From positions 34,450,625 to 34,514,624 of the forward strand of contig OZ023214.1 of NCBI GenBank assembly GCA_963995525.1: a stretch of 64,000 nucleotides of DNA, given 5' to 3'. Each line of letters starts with the position of its first letter. Position 1 is the stretch's first letter. The position numbers were made by a program, and so were the translations under genes. The notes beneath the pieces are model-generated. The model worked only from the letters and a program-made list of their open reading frames with translations. It had not been told where the DNA came from and ran no database searches. This document shows positions 11,906-23,250 of this stretch, piece after piece. The DNA is from Escarpia spicata (lineage: Eukaryota > Annelida > Polychaeta > Sabellida > Siboglinidae).

Positions 11906-12089
11906 CAATACGTGCTGATACTAGACCTAGAAACAATATACAACATGATTAGCGAAACTCAAATTAATGGAACTTTGTGAACTGATGCGTCATCTCTCAT
12001 TGCAACATGTATTTGGGAATAGCCAGTAAAGACGTCCAGTGCCATAATTGTGGCGCCACCATTTGCCTTTAATCGCAGTTGGTATACAA

Positions 12090-12845
12090 TGCTGAGTCTA
12101 TGAAAGACGCTGCTCTGATCGACGATTATTATTGTTACGTTGTGAGTAAGCATAACTACTACATTTATAGTTGAAAACGCATGTTTAATTAGGTATTCTG
12201 TTAATGCGTGACGCATGTAGTGTTTCTGGTTTGTTTGCCAGGGAGACACAAACGTATGCTTGAGAGTTAGTCAACATCTAGTGCTTCTATGTTGCTTCTT
12301 TCTTATGGCACATTGTCGATATACATGCATCGAATAATCGTGAGATTGTCACTGGCTTGGCGGTTGCTTCGGCAGGTGGATCATATTGTTATTTTTGTTG
12401 ATAATGCTGTTTGGGGTGGTCTCATAGGTTCACAATATCCAAAAAAGTATATGTTTAGGATGGGCTGAACCCCCTCCCACATCAATACGTGGACTTGCGA
12501 TTTGAACGATTCGAAATGGCAATTAGCGTCGCTATAATATACTTTACTATAATATACATTTTACTCGCTATGTGGCGACACTGTAGTAATAGATTTCCCC
12601 ACGATACGTGTTGATTATCAAACACGCAATGTTCAACGTATTTCTGGGTTCCGCGAAATGGATGAGTGGCGTCATAGTGTGCCTTTGGTGGCAGATGATA
12701 TAGCATTTGGAATCCATAAACAGCGCAGCTCCAACTGACGGTTGTTATTGTTACGTTGTGAGTACATATATCTCTACTAAATATAGTTGTAAATGCAAGT
12801 TTACGAACACTGTTAATTTGTGACGCAAGTAGCGTTATTGGTTGA
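12090..12845. repeat. Diverged direct repeat pair of about 150 bp
   Basis: 12090-12235 and 12700-12845 share ordered blocks: GACG(A/G)TTRTTATTGTTACG, TTGTGAGTA, ATAGTTGWAAA, GCATG/GCAAGTTTA, TGTTAATKYGTGACGCA and AGTRKTTMTGGTT. Divergence is high, so the duplication is old. Sequence between the copies (12236-12699) holds nothing else I recognise. Confidence 0.55.
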
Positions 12846-14037
12846 TATGACGACCAGCGTTACTATAGGCAGTTCAGTGTATTATTGGCAAGAGTTGTGT
12901 TCCTCCTTGTTCCCTGTTGTTAGGTGTGAGGGTCAGGTACAATATTACTGTACAGCTCTCTCAATTATTTCACTCCATTGTTACCTATTAACAGTCCACT
13001 CTCCATCTTTAATCTTCCTCCGATCTTCTAAAATCCCTGCCACACTATGGATGGTAAATCAAATAGTGCCAATCATGTTCCACCGCCCTGGCATACACGT
13101 TGACCTTTTACTAATGTTAATGTTAATATGTGTGTAGGACGAACGGCAGTGAAATATGCATAATTTGGTACAGGTGGTTCACGTTACAACATGTTTACGA
13201 TAGCAGTTGTGAAGTTAAACGTCAAATACGTCATAAGCGTCATAAACCCTAACTCTACATTATATTTCACTGCACGTATGATCAACCACGCCAAAGTATG
13301 ATCGAATAGCTCAACATACGCAACACCTTGCTTCAGACTCATGCGTTTATTGGTCTTGTAATCCGGCATTACATATTCAAAGTAGCACCATCATGTACTG
13401 TTGTTATCTACTATGCTATGCTATCTACGGAAAAGAAGTCAGTCTAAACTATGATCATTCGTGATGTACTGACTAAAACAGCATAGCTATAATATCATTT
13501 ATAAATCAGTTGATTAGTGACATCATACAGATCGTGAAATATTCGAAAATACACCAATAGGCCTACTAATAGTGTACCCACAATGACACCATGACACTGT
13601 TAGGTCGTGAAATATACTTTTTCCGTATTGTTAATTAATTAAATTACGCCAAAGTGGACACCGATGGTCTCAAATGTGTACTTCATCAACAGTATTCGAA
13701 CAAAACATGACTTATTATATGCGAACAATTTTGTAAGGCATGTTAAATACTTTGATTAGTCTGATTGTTTCGCACACCTTGACAACGGCAAGCTCTCACC
13801 TGTGGATTTATCTTCCAATGTATTAGTTTATATTAAACCTACGTGTTCATACCATAATATTCTTTACCAGAACTAAAATGCAGCAGTGTTATTATTACTT
13901 CCGCTGATATGTCAAATAAGCTGTGTGCACTATAGTACAAGTTAAATTGATATGTTGATATCACGTGCGTAACAGTTAATCACTATCTCCGGCGCTGTTC
14001 TGTATGTCGCAATAATCGTTATTCGTCGTTTATGCGT
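12846..14037. other. No recognised gene
   Basis: AT-rich sequence downstream of the three-domain gene. No convincing polyadenylation signal, exon or repeat family was found. Confidence 0.4.
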
Positions 14038-14271
14038 TTATAACATGACGTAAGCCATAAGGGTAAACGACGCGACCAAGATGGCGGACACGTGAAGACT
14101 GGTGGCGGCGTTGTCACCAAAGAATTCGCTGTCATCACCAGCCACCGTTGGGTCGTAGACGATCTTGTCGGCAAATCGCGGGAAACGCACGATGAAGCGA
14201 TTTGCATCATGCGGGTCTATCTTGGGATAGCCGTCCGTCATTTTGGCCCAGTCTTCCGTGTCCATCTTGAA
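14038..14271 (-). CDS. Three-domain surface protein, exon 4 (C-terminus, probable GPI signal)
   Basis: Last exon, phase 0, entered after TGTCTTGTGTCACACAG. It codes for 77 residues. It begins with the same linker and motif that open exons 2 and 3 (TDGYPKIDPHDANRFIVRF, YDPTV). This completes the third domain, whose first part is on exon 3. After EFFGDNA the chain ends in a hydrophobic run (SLHVSAILVASFTLMAYVML) with no charged residue after it. A small-residue cleavage site followed by a tail with no cytoplasmic part is the usual form of a GPI-anchor signal. A single transmembrane helix is the alternative. Confidence 0.7.
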   Translation of the reverse strand, partial: FKMDTEDWAKMTDGYPKIDPHDANRFIVRFPRFADKIVYDPTVAGDDSEFFGDNAATSLHVSAILVASFTLMAYVML

Positions 14272-14564
14272 CTGTGTGACACAAGACACATATCGGTGTT
14301 TAAACAATGCATTACCTAAATAGAACATTATATTCTGCCGATGTTTGTCTGTTTTAATATGTTTTGGCGACACCGCATTACCATAATAACACCCACTATT
14401 TAGAGATGAATGCGAAACAGATTCACAACAAATTATATACACGTTTATGCTGTATATAAGTTAGAACCATACACTATGTCTGTCATGTTGTAGGAAAATT
14501 ACTGCTATCAACATTAATATTTCGTTTGAACAAAGGCTGGGGAGAATACCTGTGGGAACCCAAT

Positions 14565-14860
14565 TATCTAACAAGATTTATCAAGATTGTCATCCAAACC
14601 AACAACCTCATCTATATGTGTATAGTTTGCCCACATCACACTGCTAGCAACGCAATCGTTGCATAACTAATTTTGTTTCAGCCATTTAGCCAAGGTGAAC
14701 TGCTTTCTTTAAGCTGGAAGACACTATTTCTATAAATACCTTCATAATAATGCATCATTAAAAAAATTATGTTTAGTCATTATTTAGCTTCCTAGTCTCT
14801 AGTGTTGTCACACCATATTATCTTAGGAGGCATTCATAACTAAGTTAACTAAACAGCTTA
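14565..14860 (-). mobile_element. Old CR1 3' end inside intron 3
   Basis: Diverged copy of the CR1 3' end. ATCTAACAAGATTTATCAAG corresponds to the 10-bp tail doublet of CR1-A, and later blocks (TATATGTGTAT, CTTCCTAGTCTCTAGTGTTG, CATTCATAACTAAG) follow in the same order. It explains why intron 3 (784 bases) differs from introns 1 and 2. Confidence 0.75.
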
Positions 14861-15055
14861 TTCGGATTGTGTTGCTTATGCACGATCTAACTAAGAGGCA
14901 ACCCTCGAGAGATTACAATGGGATTAAGGCGATATGTAAATAACGACCATCGTAGCAAAAACACAGCGTAATTACAATAACACTACAATGTCCTTTCGGT
15001 GACGAAGGCCACACAAGTAAACAAGACTACCTAAATGGCGAGCTGGTGTACACAC

Positions 15056-15823
15056 CTTTCCTGAGAAGCTCATCGTCATATTGTCTCCGAGGTCGAAAGA
15101 TGCCGGTACAGTGACGCTTCGTTCACGTTTCAGTGTTGGCGCCTTCTTGCTCTTCACTTCCATGTAGACGTCAAGGAATTTCGCTGCTCCGCTTGCACCT
15201 GATTCTCCGCACCAGTTCCACTCAGACAACTCCACGTTGAACTTCATGTCTCCTTTCTTCAGGATTTGCTTCTCTTCTGCGATAGTCACCACACCGGCCT
15301 GTTCTGCGAGCGCCAAATCAATCGAGATCTTGCCAACGTTGTCTCCAAGATCTGCTTCGAACTTCGTCATCGAAGCTTTCATTGAGCCAGCGTTCGGCAA
15401 CGTCTGGGAACTTCTCGTTGATTCAATATTGAAGGACTTGCCACCAAAACCGTCGAATTTCTTCGAAGGGTTTTGCGCAGCCGATGGCAGCTTCGTGCAA
15501 GTCGCAACCTCGGTACCGTCAGCGTCAACCTGAACCACCTGTGCCATCTTGATCTTCACTGGGTCTGTTAGTGTGCTGCCGCCTGCCAGCTGACGTTGGA
15601 ACTGCATCTCGCCGGAGTCAGACAAGATCTTTACTCTGGATTTGTCCATGACCATGTCTTTGTACGTGTTCTCTGCGGCGTCTTCAGCAGACAATGTCGG
15701 GTCGTAGGTCAGCTTAGTGTTGAATCGCGGGAAACGAACAATGAATTGGTTCGCATTTTCTGGGTTAATCTTCGGGTAGCCAGTCGCCATATCTGTCCAA
15801 TCAGCGGATGAGTCTTTGTTGAC
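15056..15823 (-). CDS. Three-domain surface protein, exon 3
   Basis: 768 bases, 256 codons, phase 0 at both ends. The acceptor is a C/T-rich run ending CTTAG; the donor is AAG|GTGTGT. It opens VNKDSSADWTDMATGYPKIN, then IVRFPRFNTKLTYDPTL, which closes domain 2. A spacer ending NTYKDMVMDKS follows, and then the start and core of domain 3 (VKILSDSGEMQFQRQ, ATCTK, WNWCGE, FLDVYMEV) to MSFSGK. It is the most diverged of the three repeats, especially around the second half. Two cysteines per domain (in ATCTK and W-x-WCGE) could form one disulfide. It is a duplicate of exon 2 with the same length. Confidence 0.8.
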
Positions 15824-17893
15824 CTAAGAAACAGCAAAACTTGCTTATAAATTATGGGTGCGGTCATTTTTCATTTACAGTTACACGTCCTTTAATAGAG
15901 GGAACGAGTTTTTGTTGTTTTCATTTTGACAGCCCGAATCTGGGACACCAAGCGAACAGAATGTATTCTACAACCCCGGTAAGGGTCCGTTACCATATAA
16001 TTATATTCGAAATTGGTGGAGTCATTATGTGACTGTTTCCTACGACTATAGTTCCTTCAAGCTTATACCTGGTCGTCTTTTTGTAACAAACAAATTGACG
16101 AAGTTTACGCCCGTTATTTATTGTAAATGTAAAGTCAATTTCTGGATCCATGACTTTATTTCCTGTTTCTTTTTCAACGGAGAACCGTATCGCAATTATA
16201 CCAAGATAGGTAGACCATGAATGCGTGTGTAGCGTCCTCTAATACAATAATATTCGTTCCATTTTATCAGTGGTTGATATATAATAGTACCACGCCGTAG
16301 CTGAATATGTTTGTCATAATACTGTTAATCCAGAATCTGTGCGACCACTGTTAGAATTACTGTATGCTGTAGAATAGAACAAACGTTTATGGAATCGCCT
16401 ATATAATCTGGTATTATGCATACTTACAAATATCATCATCCGCTTCACTAATAATTATTGATGTCATGACGTACCTTTCCCGAGAAGCTCATCTTCATGC
16501 CGTCTCCGAGTTCGAACGAGGCTGGTGCAGTAGCGCTGAGTGCACTGTCCATCGTCGGCTGCTGCTTGGATGTCACCTCGATGTAGACATCTAGGAAAGC
16601 GGCTGCTCCAGTAGCACCGACTTCTCCGCACCAGCTCCACTCAGACAGCTCCATGTTGAACTTCATGTCTCCTTTCTTCAGCGTCTGTTTCTCTCCTGCG
16701 ATCGACACCTCTCCGTCGTTTTCTGCGAGCGCCAAATCGATCGACATCTTACCAACATCGGCTCCAAGGTCTGCCGCAAACTTCGTTATCGACGCTTTCA
16801 TCGAACCTGCGTTCGGCAACGCCTCGGAACTTCTCATGGCGTTGATGTTGAAGGCCTTGCCAGCGAAGCCGTCGAATTTCTTCAAGGGGTTTTGCGGTGC
16901 AGATGGCATTTTCGTACAAGTCGCAACCTCAGTACCGTCAGCGTCAACCTGAACCACCTGTGCCATCTTGATCTTCACCGGGTCTGTTAGTGTGCTGCCG
17001 TCTGCCAGCTGACGTTGGAACTGCATCTCACCGGAGTCAGACAAGATCTTTACTCTGGATTTGTCCATGACCATGTCTTTGTACGTGTTCTCTGCGGCGT
17101 CTTCAGCAGACACTGTCGGGTCGTAGATCAGCTTAGTGTTGAATCGCGGGAAACGAACAATGAATTGGTTCGCACTTTCTGGGTTAATCTTCGGGTAGCC
17201 AGACGCCATATCTGTCCAATCAGCGGATGAGTCTTTGTTGACCTAGGAAACAACACAACTTGCTTATACATTATGGGTGTGGTCATTTTTCATTGACAGT
17301 TACATGTCCTTTAATAGAGGGAACTGGTTTTTGTTGTTTTCATTTTGACAGCCCGAATATGGGACACCAAGCTATCAGAATTTATTCTATAACCCCGGTA
17401 AGGGTCCGTTACCATATAATGTTATTCGAAATTGGTGGAGTCATTATGTGACTGTTTCCTACGAATAAAGTTCCTTTAAGCTTATACCTGGTCGTCTTTT
17501 TGTAACAAACAACTTGACGAAGTGTACGCGCGTTATTTAATGTAAATGTAAACTAAACTTCTGGATCCGTGACTTTATCTCGTATTTCTTTTTCGACGGA
17601 GAAACGCATCGCAATTATACCAAGATAGGTAGACCATGAATGCGTGTGTAGCGTCCTCTGATACAATAATATTCGTTCCATTTCATCAGTGGTCAATTTA
17701 TAATAGTACCACGCCGTAGCTGAATATGATTGTCATAATACTGAAAATGCAGAATCTGTGCAACCACTGTTAGCATTACTGTATGCTGTAGAATAGAACA
17801 AGCGTTTATGGAATCGCCTATATAATCTGGTATTATGCATACTTACAAATATCATCATCCGCTTCACTAATAATTATCGATGTCATGACGTAC
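15824..17893 (-). repeat. Tandem 1,419-bp exon-plus-intron duplication
   Basis: Introns 1 (17893-17243) and 2 (16474-15824) are both 651 bases and align along their whole length with scattered substitutions. Exons 2 and 3 are both 768 bases. The unit of intron plus exon is therefore 1,419 bases, repeated in tandem. This is the mechanism that produced the repeated-domain protein; symmetric phase-0 introns kept the frame open. Confidence 0.88.
16475..17242 (-). CDS. Three-domain surface protein, exon 2
   Basis: 768 bases, 256 codons, phase 0 at both ends. The acceptor is GTTTCCTAG and the donor AAG|GTACGT. It has the same layout as exon 3: VNKDSSADWTDMASGYPKIN, IVRFPRFNTKLIYDPTV (closing domain 1), spacer, then domain 2 from VKILSDSGEMQFQRQ to MKMSFSGK. 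The domain part is almost identical to that of exon 1 at both DNA and protein level. Internal ATG codons such as 17209 are not starts: the frame is open through the splice acceptor and upstream codons are conserved between exons 2 and 3. Confidence 0.82.
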
Positions 17894-18568
17894 CTTTCCC
17901 GAGAAGCTCATCTTCATGCCGTCTCCGAGTTCGAACGAGGCTGGTGCAGTAGCGCTGAGTGCACTGTCCATCGTCGGCTGCTGTTTGGATGTCACCTCGA
18001 TGTAGACATCTAGGAAAGCGGCTGCTCCAGTTGCACCGACTTCTCCGCACCAGCTCCACTCAGACAGCTCCATGTTGAACTTCATGTCTCCTTTCTTCAG
18101 CGTCTGTTTCTCTCCTGCGATCGACACCTCTCCGTCGTCTTCTGCGAGCGCCAAATCGATCGACATCTTACCAACATCGGCTCCAAGGTCTGCAGCAAAC
18201 TTCGTTATCGACGCTTTCATCGAACCTGCGTTCGGCAACGCCTCGGAACTTCTCATGGCGTCGATGTTGAAGGCTTTGCCAGCGAAGCCGTCGAATTTCT
18301 TCAAGGGGTTTTGCGGTGCTGATGGCATTTTCGTGCAAGTCGCAACCTCGGTACCGTCAGCGTCAACCTGAACCACCTGTGCCATCTTGATCTTCACCGG
18401 GTCTGTTAGAGTGCTGCCGTCTGCCTGCTGACGTTGGAACTGCATCTCGCCGGAGTCAGACAAGATCTTCACCTGCGTCTTGTCCATCATCTTGTCTTGA
18501 TCTCCGCTGGCCACTGCGAATAACAGGGCAGCGAGCAGGAGACGAGACATCTCTCGAAACTTAGACAT
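17894..18568 (-). CDS. Three-domain surface protein, exon 1 (signal peptide and domain 1)
   Basis: 675 bases, 225 codons, ending at AAG|GTACGT in phase 0. Two starts are possible. The ATG at 18550 gives MSRLLLAALLFAVASG, a classic signal peptide with cleavage before DQDK; the ATG at 18568 adds six residues. The domain follows at once: VKILSDSGEMQFQRQ, DPVKIKMAQVVQVDADGTEV, ATCTK, KKGDMKFNMELSEWSWCGE, AAFLDVYIEVTS, MKMSFSGK. Joined to exons 2-4 the product is about 814 residues with three domains. I do not recognise the family. Alternating polar and hydrophobic strands and a single cysteine pair suggest an all-beta extracellular fold. A TATA box lies about 100 bases upstream. Confidence 0.82.
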
Positions 18569-18667
18569 CTCCCGGCGCCTCTATACTTGTGTTGCTGCTC
18601 TTTGTGTATTGTGTTGTGTCTTCGCCTAGCGTTTTCGGTGGTTTGTTCACTACTCGCTGTCTGTGTT

Positions 18668-18675
18668 CTTATATA
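18668..18675 (-). promoter_or_regulatory. TATA box of the three-domain gene
   Basis: TATATAAG on the minus strand, about 100 bases upstream of the first ATG. Transcription would start about 30 bases downstream, near 18640, giving a 5' UTR of about 70-90 bases with no upstream ATG seen. A strict TATA promoter suits a regulated, tissue-specific gene. Confidence 0.6.
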
Positions 18676-18689
18676 CGCTGCGCTTTAAG

Positions 18690-19293
18690 CTAACGTTTAC
18701 TTCTTGTTTTGGTCGTTGCCGTGGATAACGCGCAACATTTGGATAAAACGTGACTCGTATGTCGAACTCGTGTATCGCCATAATAGGTGTATTTCGAATG
18801 TAGGCCTGGATTGAGCAAAAGTGCTGCGTCACAAATGCTTGTCTGACAATGGGACTGACTGGCAGCCCAACGCACCAACTTAATTACATGTCGCGTTTTG
18901 GTGCATGTGTAGCGTGTGTTATTTCGCCTTTCGGGGTTTATCTGCATTGTATATCCAGTGCATGCAAACTACATGTACCAGACACTACATGCACTGCAAA
19001 TACTAAACACCTCGTGTACTCCTGAATGTCTTATATTTTCCATTTACATTTAGTGTTCCTGACTATTCCAATATTTAATTACCACAAATTACTTACAATA
19101 ATTTTAATTAAACGAACAATATTGATGCCATTACTGATATACCGGTTTGGCATTTTAAATTAATTAGTGCAACGCTTTTTTCAAAAGAATGGCTAAGTTA
19201 AGCTACAGCTCTTCTGTCTTACTTCTCTTTGTCCGTAATTATCTCCATCTGTCCATATATTCCACATGTTTCTTATTTTGTCTCTCTCACTTT
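18690..19293. other. Upstream flank, no recognised gene
   Basis: Sequence upstream of the three-domain gene promoter up to the assembly gap. No repeat or coding signal recognised. Confidence 0.4.
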
Positions 19294-19493
19294 NNNNNNN
19301 NNNNNNNNNNNNNNNNNNNNNNNNNNNNNNNNNNNNNNNNNNNNNNNNNNNNNNNNNNNNNNNNNNNNNNNNNNNNNNNNNNNNNNNNNNNNNNNNNNNN
19401 NNNNNNNNNNNNNNNNNNNNNNNNNNNNNNNNNNNNNNNNNNNNNNNNNNNNNNNNNNNNNNNNNNNNNNNNNNNNNNNNNNNNNNNNNNNNN
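19294..19493. other. Assembly gap (200 N)
   Basis: Exactly 200 unknown bases, the style of a placeholder gap whose true size may differ. Reading frames across it are meaningless. Confidence 0.99.
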
Positions 19494-19559
19494 CTGCGTG
19501 TAGAGGGATCAAGGTGCTAGGGAGCAATGGTGGATAAGCAAGGTTGTAAAGATAAGTGT

Positions 19560-20207
19560 TTAAATGACGACGGAATTTTGTAGTATTTTCAACTTATATA
19601 ACACTAAGAGGGAGCATATTCCAAAGAGTTCGTGCAGCAACATAAAAACCCTAGTTCCAATGTTAGTGTTGACTCTAGGAACAAAAAGTAGGTCAGAACT
19701 AGATGATCGAAGCTGGATAGGTTTTCTTACATGAGTAAGCAGTGAATGCAAATAAGATGTCTGCTTATTGGACAGTACCTGGTATGTAATGGTACATATC
19801 TTAAATACTATACGATGTCGTACAGGAATCCAATGCAAATACTTCAAAAGTGGTACAGAGCGAGAAAAACCAGGAGATCTTGTAACTACCCTTGCCAGAA
19901 ATGTTGGACACGTTGAGAAGTTTTGTAATATCTTTGCTAGCGATATTATAAAGGAGGGAATTACAATAGCCAAGAATGCTGCAAAAAGCGCTGTTGCAAT
20001 AGTTTTAGCAACAGATAATTACATATACTGACGAATACGACGAAGATCACGAATATGCAGCAGCGATACGTTAGAGATGTGTTGTCGGAAATCGAAGTTA
20101 CTATCAAAGAGCACACCTAGATCCCGCACCGAGGTTGCTGGCGTGATATGCTAATTCAAAATACGCGTAGGAAAAAAACCATCAAGTTTATTACGCTGCA
20201 TTGGAGT
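19560..20207 (-). mobile_element. L2-like LINE, 3' half (split)
   Basis: The minus strand reads the end of an L2-clade reverse transcriptase ORF: RNKLDGFFPTRIL, TSVRDLGVLFDSNFDFRQHI, then LLKYLHWIPVRHRIVFKICT, SSSSDLLFVPRVNTNIGTR. Several stops and frame changes are present. The 5' continuation lies at 21516-21790 beyond another LINE, so the element is split by a nested insertion. Confidence 0.8.
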
Positions 20208-21515
20208 ACCAATAATAATAATAATAATGTATTCATTTCAGACAATCATCATGTCCATATATAAAACTACATCAATAAAAGTATGTAAATAAATATAAAA
20301 ATACATCGATAAGAAAAACATATTTAAAAATTATATAAATCCCGGACCCACTGGTGCCGCAGTTTAGAAGTACAATACATGTCGCTAGTTTTAATGCTAT
20401 GAATAATGGGATTCAAAGACATGTCAATTCTATTCATTAGGGCTAAAATAGCCTTTCTGGTTACACATATACTCGAGCTGACATTAGCCGTAGCAAACAT
20501 GTGGTTAATGTGGCAAATTGTTCATTATCCTGAAAGAGTTGTTATATGCAACAACGAATTGCTGAAAATTAACTTTTCTAAAGGTCACCCATAACGCACA
20601 CATATAGATATTACCAAAATACGCTATAAATAGCTTATTTTTACAGCAGTTGAACATATTACTTTTGGCATACAAAAGTCTCACTTTGGCTTGCATGTCA
20701 GACTCATTTGACAAGTTATTAGAAATGACATGTCCAAGATATTTACAAGAGGTGGCAAAGTTTAACTTCTTTCCTCCTAATGTAATTTCTTTAGAAAGAT
20801 TTAACTTTCTAGATTCAAAGTACATGACTAGGAATTTACCCGCATAGCATTGCATGTCATGTTCACATCCATAAAATATTATGAGTAACACATGTAGTGT
20901 TTGTAGTTCTTTAGCAGAAGGTGCAAACAGAAATAGATCGTCGGCGTATATAAGGTGATTAACAACCATGTTACCAAGACTCCAACCGATTTGTTTTTTG
21001 TGCAGTTGTATACTCAGATTATCCATATAAATGTTAAAAAGTAAAGGGGATAACTTCCCACCTTGCTCAACACGTTGGCCTACCGAGAAAAAGTCCGAGT
21101 AGGTATTTCCCCATCGTATTGATTATTGAATTCATTGCTGAGTACTCTTAAGATATGTATCGGTACATTTCGTTGTTCTAGTTTCATTAAAAATTTATAT
21201 CGGTTGACACGATCAAACGCCTTTGATGCATCTAAAAACACGACGTGCATATCTGAACCATGTTCTGAGTAGAACCTTAATAATTCCTTAAATGCAAACA
21301 CGCATAACACCGTTCCATGTTTAGACTTAAAGCCAAATTGATTAGGAATGATTTCTAAGTACATTTCCATTCTGTTAAAAAGAACAATGTCTATTAGCTT
21401 CGAAAAACGAAAATACGTTCGATAGACATATTGGCCTACAAATACCTTTGTCGTTTACTCGTCTATTCTTGTGTTTAATAATTTGTACAATAAGAGACTG
21501 TGAAATTTCTTTTGG
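20208..21515 (-). mobile_element. LINE-B, 5'-truncated, inserted in the L2-like LINE
   Basis: A minus-strand reverse transcriptase of a different clade. The blocks, across frames, are QIIKHKNRRVNDKG, RPICLSNVFS, PNQFGFKSKHGT, HVVFLDASKAFDRVN, GQRVEQGGKLSPLLFNIYMD and the catalytic YADDLFLFAPS. Frameshifts lie near 21400 and 21080. The 3' end at about 20210-20230 is an (ATT)n run on the element strand. The 5' end at 21515 abuts L2 sequence directly after NKTELIIM. Confidence 0.8.
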
Positions 21516-21790
21516 CATAATGATCAATTCAGTTTTATTTGCATTTAATTTCAATTTGCTATCAGTCATCCGGTGGAAGATAAGTTGGAGGCTATCACTA
21601 GCTTGGTTAAGGGAGCGATTTGTATCCGGAGTAGCCAACGAAATTTAGATCTGAGCATCATCAGCATAACGATGATGTTATGTCTTTGTATAACATAGGT
21701 TAGTGGCGTGGTGTAAAGAATAAAAAGTACCCGGTGTAAGTGTGTAAAAAGTACCGCCAATTTATTATATCTAGTCGTTATAGACGAATG
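21516..21790 (-). mobile_element. L2-like LINE, 5' half (split)
   Basis: The minus strand reads LYTTPLTYVIQRHN, then RYADDAQI (catalytic box, followed by an in-frame TAA), ISLATPDTNRSLNQASDSLQ and KLKLNANKTELIIM. The reading resumes at 20207 with RNKLDGFFP, so the two pieces are one L2 interrupted by LINE-B. It is truncated upstream of the RT core. Confidence 0.8.
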
Positions 21791-21799
21791 AAACACAAC

Positions 21800-23020
21800 G
21801 ATTAATTATTATATCACTCGTATACATATTCCCTCCTTTGCATACATCAGCACACGCATTATTTTTTGTTGCAACCATGTCGCATTCAAAGGACAATTAT
21901 TTTTATTATTTTTATTAAAACATTGAAGTTGCTACACGCGTTCAATAGCTTTCACACCAGCTAATTCCAAGGAACACCCTGATAAACTTGGCACAGAAAA
22001 CGGTCGCTGAACAAATTTGCTATTTTTATGCCCTGGCATAATTTTTATGAGTGGACCAAACCACGGGTAAAACACATGAATGTGTTTATAAGCGACTGTA
22101 TGTGTTCACAAGATATTAAGCATTTTATGCAGGGGTAGGGAAACACAACATCCACTTTCTTTCCGCGACATTTTACATCACTGGGTGTTAAAATTAAATT
22201 TACCTACTGTTTTCCGATCGGCGTCTTCGGCGCCATTTTGGTTTGTTTACTGGAATGTCCACCTCTCGGGTCACTAATCAGTCCATCATTCAAATTCAAA
22301 GTGTCACTATTTATTGGCAATAGCATCGGTATTATTTACTCGACGGTACGGATTACCCGAACTTCCCTTACATAAAGGTACATTCCCTTGCGTACCAACA
22401 ATAGGTAACACATTTGAGATTGTGGAAATTACCACATGTTTCTACCAATTAAAGGATGTACGTAGTGCATCAGTGACTGAGGCCAATTTGGCGGGAAAAC
22501 ACGTCCTGTTGCTATATTGTACTAACATAAGTTCCTTCAACTATGTTGTTGTAATTAATTAATCTATCACATTAATATGTTCCTTGTACCTTTTAATACA
22601 TGACGTGTGTATATTTATTGAAGGCGGTGGTTGTTGTGGTAGCATCGCATATGCGTTCCTGTCGACAATAGATAATTGATTCGATTCGTGACTGGAGATT
22701 TATTTCTAGACAATAGACACTTAATGTGATTCGTGACCAGAGATTCACGTGCAAGACGAATAGTACTTGTTAATAAACAGCTTTGTCATCGTCGCCTGCA
22801 CAATCCGGTATCAGAGTTCTAATCGGTGAACTAACGCTAGTGTTAGGCGATTGAAAGGTTGAAATCGTATAATAGCTCGTTCTAATTACTAGACGGGCCA
22901 ACACAGTGAGCCAGTCTCGATCAATATTTGAGTGAAGGTTAAGTGCCTTATCTTCTAGCTACACGTGTATTGAGCGCAGCCAGACTAGCGCCAAAGGGGA
23001 GGGCAGCGGTAGTTGCATTG
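21800..23020. other. No recognised gene
   Basis: AT-rich sequence. A short degenerate repeat GATTCGTGAC(T/C)(G/A)GAGATT occurs at about 22683 and 22730. Nothing else is supported. Confidence 0.4.
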
Positions 23021-23024
23021 TAGT

Positions 23025-23250
23025 GCGTGCATGCGTGCGTGCGTAAGTGCATGCGTGCGTGCGTAAGTGCGTGCGTGCGTGTGTCTGTGTGTCTGTGTGT
23101 CTGCGTGTCTGCGTGTCTGCGTGTCTGCGTGTCTGCGTGTCTGCGGGTATGTGTGTTTGTGTGTTTGTGTGTTTGTGTGTCTGTGTGTTGTGTGTGGGTG
23201 GTGCGTGCGTGCGTGCGTGCGTGCGTGTGTGTGTGTGTGCGTGTGTAGCG
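23025..23250. repeat. Compound GT-rich microsatellite
   Basis: Blocks of TGCG, GTGTCTGT, GTGTCTGC and GTGTTTGT repeats follow each other. Long frames on both strands are artefacts of the repeat. Confidence 0.95.

Noticed and set aside
15237..18371. Plus-strand frames opposite the three-domain gene
   Set aside because: Shadows; the minus strand has signal peptide, consistent splice sites and conserved phase.
19189..19537. Frames crossing the N run
   Set aside because: They are open only because N has no stop codons.
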